Shown: piece after piece, positions 1 to 6,192 of the stretch
Layout of the letters: each line of letters opens with the position of its first letter
Numbering within the stretch: position 1 is the stretch's first letter
Origin: Desulfobacula sp.
GTDB lineage: Bacteria > Desulfobacterota > Desulfobacteria > Desulfobacterales > Desulfobacteraceae
Length of the DNA stretch: 6,728 nucleotides
Assembly: GCA_023139225.1 (NCBI GenBank)
Contig: JAGLNZ010000467.1
Coordinates: forward strand, 1 to 6,728
Direction: 5' to 3'
Translations under genes and position numbers: made by a program
The notes under the pieces: model-generated
The model's database searches: none
Told to the model about the DNA's origin: nothing
What the model saw: the letters and a program-made list of their open reading frames with translations, nothing else

Positions 1-141
1 GAGCATGATATGAAAATGGTCATGGATATCTCCGACAGGGTTCTGGCCATTAATTTTGGAAAGCAGGTTACCCTGGGAACCCCGGAACAGGTCCAGCAGA
101 ATAAAGAAGTCCTCAAAGCATACATTGGGGAGGGAAACTAA
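1..141 (+). CDS. livG: High-affinity branched-chain amino acid-type ABC transporter, ATP-binding protein LivG (3' end only)
   Basis: Only the last 46 residues are present; the gene begins before the window. LivG is one of the two cytoplasmic ATPases that power the LivHM membrane channel. The visible part opens inside the switch (H-loop) motif EHDMKMVMDISDRV, with His at residue 2 of the fragment, and runs on through a VLAINFGKQV strand and the short C-terminal tail typical of LivG (LGTPEQVQQNKEVLKAYIGEG). That tail is the feature that separates LivG from LivF, which has Gln in the H-loop and no such tail. The stop codon TAA lies 2 bases before the start of livF, so the two are co-transcribed and probably translationally coupled. 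The transported substrate cannot be told from this fragment. Confidence 0.93.
   Translation, partial: EHDMKMVMDISDRVLAINFGKQVTLGTPEQVQQNKEVLKAYIGEGN
127..134 (+). promoter_or_regulatory. Shine-Dalgarno sequence of livF
   Basis: GGGGAGGG lies inside the last codons of livG, 9 bases before the ATG at 144. It is a strong anti-Shine-Dalgarno match at normal spacing and fixes the livF start. It is clearly stronger than the ribosome sites of the other genes in the window. Confidence 0.8.
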
Positions 142-143
142 AG

Positions 144-920
144 ATGCCGGATTTGCTGGAAGTAAAAAATATAGAGACCTATTATGATCTTGTTTATGCC
201 ATCAGGGGCGCTTCTTTTGCCGTAAAGGAGGGAAGCATCACCGCAATTTTAGGCAATAACGGTGCGGGGAAATCAACTATCTTAAAGACCATCATGGGCC
301 AGATAGAAGACCAGCCGGACAAGGGTATTATTGAATTTGAAGGGATTCCCATTCAACACAAAGATACGGATGAAATTGTCCGCAAAGGCATTGCCTATGT
401 GCCGGAAGGCCGGGAAGTTTTCGAAGAACTCACCGTTTATGAACACTTATTGATGGGGGCCTATACAAGGAAAGACCCGCCAGGGATCAAACAGGATATT
501 GAACAGGTATTTGAATATTTTCCTGTTTTAAAAAACAGGACCAACCAGTGGGCAGGCACACTCTCCGGCGGAGAGCAGCAAATGCTGGCCATAGGGAGAG
601 CCCTGATGCTAAGACCCAAGCTGCTGGTCCTTGATGAACCGTCTTTAGGGCTTTCTCCTATCCTGGTCAAAGAGATCTTTTCCATTATCAAGGAGATAAA
701 CGCAAAAGGGACCACCATTCTCCTGGTTGAGCAGAACGCCAACATGGCCCTTTCCATTTCTTCCACCGGCCTGATTCTTGAAAACGGGCGATTTGTAATG
801 AAAGGCAAATCAAAAGATCTTTTGGAAGATAAGGATGTCAAAGAATTCTACCTTGGCATAAAATCTGAAACATCAGCCAAAGGTTACCAGCGCTGGAAAA
901 GAAAGAAAGCATGGCGATAA
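144..920 (+). CDS. livF: Branched-chain amino acid-type ABC transporter, ATP-binding protein LivF
   Basis: This is the second cytoplasmic ATPase of a Liv-type importer (258 residues). All nucleotide-binding motifs are visible: Walker A GNNGAGKST at residues 37-45, the LivF-type VPEGR segment at 86-90 in the Q-loop region, the ABC signature LSGGEQQ at 140-146, Walker B LLVLDEP at 160-166 with catalytic Glu165, the D-loop LGLSP, and VEQNAN at 195-200. In that last motif Gln replaces the usual H-loop His, which is normal for LivF. The start is set by a strong ribosome site. The protein is about 20 residues longer than E. coli LivF. The excess is a very basic, aromatic C-terminal tail (KGYQRWKRKKAWR), the last codons of which overlap the next gene by 10 bases. 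LivF and the acyl-CoA synthetase are therefore one operon, which suggests import of a carboxylic acid. The family call is firm; the substrate is inference. Confidence 0.96.
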   Translation: MPDLLEVKNIETYYDLVYAIRGASFAVKEGSITAILGNNGAGKSTILKTIMGQIEDQPDKGIIEFEGIPIQHKDTDEIVRKGIAYVPEGREVFEELTVYEHLLMGAYTRKDPPGIKQDIEQVFEYFPVLKNRTNQWAGTLSGGEQQMLAIGRALMLRPKLLVLDEPSLGLSPILVKEIFSIIKEINAKGTTILLVEQNANMALSISSTGLILENGRFVMKGKSKDLLEDKDVKEFYLGIKSETSAKGYQRWKRKKAWR

Positions 921-2728
921 AAAAAACAGAACCAATATTTGAAACAGTGCCCCGGTTATTTAACAAGACCGTTGATCAAAACGGATCGCGTGTTGCTTTG
1001 CGAACAAAAGACCTGGGTATCTGGCATGATATTACCTGGGATGAATACCATGACAAGGCAAAAAAGGTGGGATGCGCTCTTGTGTCCATGGGGTTTGAAA
1101 AAGGGGATGCAGCCTGCATTATCGGTGATAACGCCGTTGAATGGGTGATGGCTGATATGGGCATCCAGTGCGTGGGCGGGGTGTCTGTCGGTGTCTATGC
1201 CACCAATGCCTGGCAGCAGGTGGAATATGTGGTCAATCATTGCGATGCAAAGTTTTTGTTTGTGGAAAATGAAGAACAGCTGGACAAGTACTTGATGTTC
1301 AGAGAGAAGACACCGCTTTTGAAAAAAGTCATTGTCTGGGACACAAAAGGCCTTTTATCATTCACAGATCCCCTGGTGATGACCTTTGATCAATTGATTG
1401 AAAAAGGCAGACATGCAGATGAAGAACATCCAACGCTTTTTAAAGATTACCAGGCAAAAGTCAGGCCGGATGACCTTTCAGTGATCATTTATACCTCGGG
1501 CACCACAGGTCCTCCCAAAGGTGCCATGCTCACCCATAAAAATGTGACATGGATGCCTGGTGCTATCGACGATAGATTAAAATTATATAAAACTGATACT
1601 GTTTTATCTTTTCTGCCGTTATGCCATATCTTTGAACGGCTGTTCAGTGTTTTTATTCCTTTAAGATTTGCTTATACAGTCAACTTTGTGGAAAGACCGG
1701 ACACAGTCACGCAGAATATGATGGAAGTCTCTCCGACCTTTGGATATGGTGTTCCAAGGATCTGGGAGAAATATTATTCCAATATCATGATAAAAATGGA
1801 TGATGCCACATGGTTTAAGCGTTTTGTTTTCAAAATAGCCTTGAAAATCGGACAGAAACGGGCGGATGCTGTAATGAATTTCAAAACTCCCGGTCTTTTT
1901 TATAAAGGACTGTTTTTCATTGCCTGGTTTACAGTTTTCAGAAAGCTTAAAGAACGGCTGGGATTTGAAAATATCCGGGTGGCGATTTCAGGGGCTGCGC
2001 CTATATCAAAAGAGGTGCTGCGTTTTTATCAATCCATTGGAATGAACCTGATCGAAGTGTATGGACAGACTGAAGGAACAGGTGCTACCACAGTTTCTCC
2101 AGAGGATAAAACAAAATTTGGAACTGTGGGCAAGGCTCTTCAAGAAACAGATATTAAAATCGCTGAAGACGGTGAAATCCTTGTCAGGTCCCCCGGGGTG
2201 TTTAAGGGATATTATAAAGGTGAAAAAGCAACCACTGAAACTATTATTGATGGCTGGCTTTACACAGGAGATGTGGGGCAGATTGATGCGGACGGATTTT
2301 TAAAAATAACCGATCGCAAAAAAGATATTATCGTAACAGCGGGTGGTAAAAATATCACCCCCCAGTATATTGAGAATAAACTCAAGGCAAGTATTTATAT
2401 TAATGATTCCGTTGTGATTGGAGACAGGCGGAAATTTTTATCCTGCCTGATTATGATTGATGAAGACAATGTGGTAAAATTTGCCCAGGATAATAAAATT
2501 CAATTTTCGACCTATAAGGATTTAACCTGTGACGAACAGGTGATTGCCCTTATCGACGAAGAAGTTAAAAAGGTCAATGAAACCCTTGCACGGGTTGAAA
2601 ATATCAGGAAATTCGTGATTCTTCCCAAGCGGCTTTACGAAGAGGATGGTGAAGTAACTCCCACTATGAAAATCAAGAGAAAATTTGTTAATGAAGCTTT
2701 TAAAGATTTGATTGAGGACATGTATTAG
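911..2728 (+). CDS. AMP-forming long-chain-type acyl-CoA synthetase (FadD-like)
   Basis: This enzyme activates a carboxylic acid with ATP and CoA through an acyl-adenylate, giving acyl-CoA, AMP and pyrophosphate (605 residues, usual for bacterial very-long/long-chain acyl-CoA synthetases). Visible adenylate-forming core motifs are the P-loop YTSGTTGPPKG at 194-204, LSFLPLCHIFER at 232-243 (characteristic of fatty-acyl-CoA synthetases), YGQTEG at 384-389, GWLYTGD at 448-454, ITDRKKDIIVTAGGKN at 466-481 around the hinge, and TPTMKIKRK near the C-terminus with probable catalytic Lys587. A hydrophobic patch at about 328-346 may touch the membrane; there is no signal peptide. The ATG overlaps the end of livF by 10 bases with only GA-rich weak ribosome-site sequence before it, so translation is probably coupled. 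The tight link to a Liv transporter suggests activation of the imported acid. Chain length, or aromatic versus aliphatic substrate, cannot be read from sequence alone. Confidence 0.93.
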   Translation: MAIKKTEPIFETVPRLFNKTVDQNGSRVALRTKDLGIWHDITWDEYHDKAKKVGCALVSMGFEKGDAACIIGDNAVEWVMADMGIQCVGGVSVGVYATNAWQQVEYVVNHCDAKFLFVENEEQLDKYLMFREKTPLLKKVIVWDTKGLLSFTDPLVMTFDQLIEKGRHADEEHPTLFKDYQAKVRPDDLSVIIYTSGTTGPPKGAMLTHKNVTWMPGAIDDRLKLYKTDTVLSFLPLCHIFERLFSVFIPLRFAYTVNFVERPDTVTQNMMEVSPTFGYGVPRIWEKYYSNIMIKMDDATWFKRFVFKIALKIGQKRADAVMNFKTPGLFYKGLFFIAWFTVFRKLKERLGFENIRVAISGAAPISKEVLRFYQSIGMNLIEVYGQTEGTGATTVSPEDKTKFGTVGKALQETDIKIAEDGEILVRSPGVFKGYYKGEKATTETIIDGWLYTGDVGQIDADGFLKITDRKKDIIVTAGGKNITPQYIENKLKASIYINDSVVIGDRRKFLSCLIMIDEDNVVKFAQDNKIQFSTYKDLTCDEQVIALIDEEVKKVNETLARVENIRKFVILPKRLYEEDGEVTPTMKIKRKFVNEAFKDLIEDMY

Positions 2729-2761
2729 CTTACTCGTTGCAGCCTGTGAAAGATTCTGTCC

Positions 2762-2790
2762 TTGACTTAAGCGGTATGAAAACAGATACT
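2762..2790 (+). promoter_or_regulatory. Candidate sigma-70-type promoter for the hybrid kinase gene
   Basis: TTGACT (2762-2767, 5 of 6 to TTGACA) is followed after 17 bases by GATACT (2785-2790, 4 of 6 to TATAAT). An overlapping alternative -10, TACTAT at 2787-2792, would have a 19-base spacer. It lies in the 135-base gap between the acyl-CoA synthetase stop and the kinase start, and predicts a 5' leader of roughly 65 bases. No convincing intrinsic terminator was found after the synthetase gene, so readthrough from the upstream operon is also possible. This is pattern matching by eye. Confidence 0.45.
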
Positions 2791-2796
2791 ATAAAA

Positions 2797-2815
2797 GTTA
2801 GCTTGGAAAGCTTAC
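2797..2815 (+). promoter_or_regulatory. Short dyad at the predicted transcript start of the kinase gene
   Basis: GTTAGCTT (2797-2804) and AAGCTTAC (2808-2815) are inverted copies, 7 of 8 paired, around a GGA loop. The dyad starts about where transcription from the candidate promoter would begin, so it could be an operator or a small 5' hairpin. There is no following T-run, so it does not look like a terminator. A second, weaker pair (AATCA 2829-2833, TGATT 2841-2845) follows. Function is unknown, and chance occurrence in AT-rich DNA is possible. Confidence 0.3.
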
Positions 2816-2863
2816 AATAGTGTCAAATAATCAAAATATCTGATTTCAAAAAAGAATTTTACT

Positions 2864-4984
2864 ATGGACAATCAATTTTCAGGAAAAGAAACCACAATAT
2901 TTAAAGATAACTACGAAGAATTAAAAGTATTAAGGTTTGCAATTGAAAATGCACCCATCGCCGTCAGTATGGCAGATTCAGAAAATCGCCTTTTTTTTCA
3001 CAATAAATTTTTCAAGAAAATGTTTGATTATAATATTGAAGAATTCAAGAATAAATCCCTTGAGACACTTTATGTTGATCCTGATGTGAGCAAAAAGGTT
3101 ATAAAGACTGTAACCGGCGGGGATTCATGGGCCGGAGAGGTTGAGATGATGGATAAATCCGGCCGGATACTGCCTGTTATGCTTCGTTTCGAGGCCACCA
3201 GGGATGAAAATGATAATATTATTTCATTTATTGGAATTTATTCAGATATTACAAAACGAAAGAAAATTGAAAAAGAGCTGAAATACCAGCATGAATACCT
3301 GTCAACCCTGCATTCGATTTCTCTGGGGATGTTTCGCCGTTTGAATTTGTCTGATTTGCTCAACGCTATCATGGTGAGAGCTTCTAAAATTACACGGATT
3401 CCCAATGGATTTTTGCATCTGTATGATCCGGATCAACATATTTTAGAGATTCGTGCTGCCTGCGGGAATCTGTCCGATTACATGGGGTTTAAAATGGAGC
3501 CCGGAAAAGGTTTCGCCGGTAAGGTTTTTGAAACTGGTGAACCTCTGATTATAAATAAGTACCAGTCATGGCCACAGAAAATCAAGGGGCCCTTATTTGA
3601 CAGGATTTATTCAATTGTTGGAATTCCTCTGGTTTCGGGTTCAAAAATTGTGGGTGTGATCGGGCTGAGCCATGATAAAGAAGAATTCACCATTGAGCCT
3701 GAGATTATTTCCATTCTTGAAGAGTTCTCAGGCATTGCCCAAATTGCCATTGATAATGCAAAACTTTTTGAAAGCCAGAGCCGGGAACTTGAAAAGCGGA
3801 AAGCACTTGAAAAAGAAAGAAAAGAAATGATGGTAAGGCTGCATCAATCCCAGCGCATGGAATCCATTGGAACGTTGGCAGGCGGGATTGCCCATGATTT
3901 TAATAATATATTATCATCCATCATGGGGTTTACACAGATCGCACAGGGTGACGTTGAAAAAGGCAGCGTGCTGGAAGATGATCTGGGTGAAATCTATAAA
4001 GCAAGCTTGCGGGCAAAAGATCTTGTCCAGCAGATTCTTACATTTGCAAGACAATCTGATGACCAGGTGAATGCGATCAAGGTGAGCATTATTGCTAAAG
4101 AAGTATTAAAATTTATCCGGGCATCCGTCCCTTCAACCATCAACATCACTCAGAACATCAACAGCACATCCAAGATAATGGCGAATCCAACCCAGGTGTA
4201 CCAGATTTTCCTCAATCTTTTCACCAATGCTTCCCAGGCAATGGGAAAAGAAGGTGGTACGCTGAGAGTGGATATGACAGATGAAGTATTGGAAAAAACC
4301 TATAAATCAATTACACCCGGCAGCTATATCAGGATAAATATATCAGATACCGGCGCGGGTATTGCAAAAGAACATATCCATACTATTTTTGAGCCCTATT
4401 TTACCACAAAACAAATCGGAGAAGGAACAGGGCTTGGCCTTGCTGTTGTCCATGGAACCGTAAAAAGCCTGGGCGGAGAAATCTTTGTTGAAAGTGTATT
4501 GGGTCAGGGCACAATGTTTACCCTATATTTCCCCATTGTTCAAAAACCCGAGTCTGAGTTTGAATATGAGTATAAAGATGAGGAATCACCTTTAGGCAGG
4601 CAGGAGCATATCCTGTTTGTTGATGATGAAATTTCCATAACCAAAGTGGCAGCAAGATTACTTGAAGGGCTTAATTACAAGGTAACAATTCTGAACAGCA
4701 GCCGTGAAGCCCTTAAATTTTTTCGTTCTGATCCGGATGTCTTTGGGGCGGTTTTGACAGACATGACAATGCCCGGTATGACAGGCGACAAACTGGCTGT
4801 TGAGTTGAAAAAAATAAGATCGGATATTCCGATAATCCTGTGTACTGGTTTTGATAAACATATAGGGGATAAAGAGTTAAAGAAAAAAGGAATCAATTAT
4901 TTTTGTAAAAAGCCGTTTTCAAGAGCCCAGCTTGCCGTTGCTGTCCGAAATGCCATTGATGAAAATACGAAACATCAAGAATAA
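2864..4984 (+). CDS. Soluble hybrid sensor histidine kinase (PAS-GAF-HisKA-HATPase-receiver)
   Basis: A two-component signalling protein of 706 residues. Domains in order: PAS with PAC tail, about 20-138 (ending DITKRKK); GAF, about 145-302; a charged coiled-coil-like linker, 303-328; HisKA with the H-box LAGGIAHDFNNIL, phospho-accepting His344; HATPase_c with N-box NLFTNASQA (Asn455), G1 box DTGAGI at 495-500 and G2 box GEGTGLGLA at 519-527; then an acidic linker and a C-terminal receiver, about 582-700, with acidic pair Asp587/Asp588, phospho-accepting Asp633, Thr661 and Lys683. All catalytic residues are intact. There is no signal peptide or membrane segment, so it should sense a cytoplasmic cue through PAS or GAF; the ligand is unknown. 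ATG 2864 is the first ATG after an in-frame stop at 2828-2830, with only a weak AAAGAA-type ribosome site. No Hpt protein or DNA-binding regulator is encoded nearby. Its 3' end overlaps the convergent aldolase gene by 10 bases. Confidence 0.95.
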   Translation: MDNQFSGKETTIFKDNYEELKVLRFAIENAPIAVSMADSENRLFFHNKFFKKMFDYNIEEFKNKSLETLYVDPDVSKKVIKTVTGGDSWAGEVEMMDKSGRILPVMLRFEATRDENDNIISFIGIYSDITKRKKIEKELKYQHEYLSTLHSISLGMFRRLNLSDLLNAIMVRASKITRIPNGFLHLYDPDQHILEIRAACGNLSDYMGFKMEPGKGFAGKVFETGEPLIINKYQSWPQKIKGPLFDRIYSIVGIPLVSGSKIVGVIGLSHDKEEFTIEPEIISILEEFSGIAQIAIDNAKLFESQSRELEKRKALEKERKEMMVRLHQSQRMESIGTLAGGIAHDFNNILSSIMGFTQIAQGDVEKGSVLEDDLGEIYKASLRAKDLVQQILTFARQSDDQVNAIKVSIIAKEVLKFIRASVPSTINITQNINSTSKIMANPTQVYQIFLNLFTNASQAMGKEGGTLRVDMTDEVLEKTYKSITPGSYIRINISDTGAGIAKEHIHTIFEPYFTTKQIGEGTGLGLAVVHGTVKSLGGEIFVESVLGQGTMFTLYFPIVQKPESEFEYEYKDEESPLGRQEHILFVDDEISITKVAARLLEGLNYKVTILNSSREALKFFRSDPDVFGAVLTDMTMPGMTGDKLAVELKKIRSDIPIILCTGFDKHIGDKELKKKGINYFCKKPFSRAQLAVAVRNAIDENTKHQE

Positions 4985-6192
4985 GTATCAATTTTTTCAA
5001 AGTAGTTGCTGCGGCAGAGATTTTCAACTTCCAGCATGGTTTGAAAAGCATCGGAAAAATTTTCTTTTCCGGTCGTAAACAGACCATGGCCGTATACAAT
5101 AGCGCTGTTTGTTAGTTCAAGTGCCAAGGGCAGTGTGTTGCAAAGCCCGAAAGGACCTGTGCCAACTTCGCCCGGCACAATGGGGGTGGAGCCCACAAAT
5201 CGTTTTTTTGGGCATTTGATGTGGCATTGTTCTCTAAAATTACAGGCAGCCTTTTCAACAGGGTCACAATCCATGGATAAAATGACACTGAATTTGGGAT
5301 GACCGTGAAGAATGGTTTTGCAACCGGTTCGGGAAATGGTCTCCAGATGGGCGCTAAGTTCACTTGAGGCGGTAAGCCCGGCGCTGGTGGAGCCGTTTTG
5401 CGGAACCGGGTCAATACATCCTGAAAGTTCGTCCAGACAGCTGCCGGTCTGGCTGATATAAAGCGTTTCATTCCAATAACAGGAGACATTGCCAAAATAG
5501 GAATCAACAAGTTCAAATTCAATAGTTTTCCGGCCGGCCTCGATAATGGCGGAGTAAACGGTTTCTTCATCAGGAAAAGGAGAAGGGATAAATTGGGGTA
5601 AATCTTTTTGTATCGGCTTCACATATGGGATGATGGAGTCAAACAGATGATGGGCATCGGCTGTGGCAAATCCTGTTTGAAGGGCTTGCAGATAGTCGGT
5701 AAAAAATTTAATAAAGCTTGCGAAACAAACAGAGCTTATGGTTACAAATCCCTGTTCAGGGCTGACCGTTCCATGGGCAATAATTGCCGGGCCTTTGAAA
5801 TGGTCATTGTTTTTTTCAGGTGCAATGATCACGCTCTTTCTTTTTTTTAAAACCTGAATGATTTTATCCGGGCAAAATTCATTGATTACCGGCAGATCAT
5901 GGAGAAAGGTTCTTGTTTCACAATCTTTTGGTTGAATTAACCCATTGGATGTAAGGGCATTTCCTGCCAGAAAATTTATCAAGCTTCCATAGGGTTCATT
6001 TGGCCTTAAAAAAACCAGAGAATTTATATTCAGCCCTTTAAAAACATCTTCCAACACTCGGATTTCATCTGCCTTACGGTTCCAGACAAGGGTATCATCC
6101 AGGCCGCCAATCAGGGGTTGCGACGGGCCAGCCTTATTTCCCAGCTTTGCCTGAATTAGTTTGTCCGCATATTTATTTATTAGTTGTTCCAT
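4975..6192 (-). CDS. Class II aldolase/adducin-family protein with an extra N-terminal degenerate aldolase-like half
   Basis: This 405-residue protein is about twice the usual length of a class II aldolase (around 210-230). The C-terminal half (about 205-398) carries the family pattern: GNVSCYW...LYISQTG at 234-250 (phosphate/substrate loop), SSELSAHLE at 276-284 with Glu278 in the catalytic acid position, LHGHP at 295-299 giving zinc ligands His296 and His298, and YGHGLFTTG at 367-375 with the third ligand His369. Such enzymes cleave or form C-C bonds in hydroxy-carbonyl compounds, or act as dehydratases or epimerases. The N-terminal half (about 45-170) shows a similar order of elements: SLVFLRPNEPYGSL where HxHP would be, then DCETRTFLHDLPVI, then AIIAHGTVS. 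It lacks the HxH ligands, so I infer an inactive duplicate. The start overlaps the AOR-family gene by 13 bases (coupled translation, weak ribosome site). The exact substrate is unknown; aldolase, epimerase or dehydratase activity all remain possible. Confidence 0.85.
   Translation of the reverse strand: MEQLINKYADKLIQAKLGNKAGPSQPLIGGLDDTLVWNRKADEIRVLEDVFKGLNINSLVFLRPNEPYGSLINFLAGNALTSNGLIQPKDCETRTFLHDLPVINEFCPDKIIQVLKKRKSVIIAPEKNNDHFKGPAIIAHGTVSPEQGFVTISSVCFASFIKFFTDYLQALQTGFATADAHHLFDSIIPYVKPIQKDLPQFIPSPFPDEETVYSAIIEAGRKTIEFELVDSYFGNVSCYWNETLYISQTGSCLDELSGCIDPVPQNGSTSAGLTASSELSAHLETISRTGCKTILHGHPKFSVILSMDCDPVEKAACNFREQCHIKCPKKRFVGSTPIVPGEVGTGPFGLCNTLPLALELTNSAIVYGHGLFTTGKENFSDAFQTMLEVENLCRSNYFEKIDTYS

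Noticed and set aside
461..841. 126-residue open frame on the - strand
   Set aside because: It is antisense to the livF region coding for the ABC signature and Walker B; its length follows from livF codon use and no motif or ribosome site supports it.
956..1240. Open frame on the - strand opposite the acyl-CoA synthetase start
   Set aside because: It is antisense to conserved coding sequence, with low-complexity, motif-free protein and no promoter or ribosome site.
2729..2761. Possible intrinsic terminator after the acyl-CoA synthetase gene
   Set aside because: No GC-rich stem followed by a T-run could be found in this stretch.
5005..5016. Small palindrome CTGCGGCAG just past the kinase stop, as a possible terminator
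   Set aside because: The stem is only 4 bases with a 1-base loop and no T-run follows; it also lies inside the aldolase coding sequence.
5112..5570. 152-residue open frame on the - strand, proline-rich
   Set aside because: It lies wholly inside the aldolase gene on the same strand in another frame, has no recognisable motif, and the aldolase frame carries clear family signatures.
5608..5850. 80-residue open frame on the + strand opposite the aldolase gene
   Set aside because: It is a shadow of the aldolase N-terminal half, with no motif and no plausible ribosome site.
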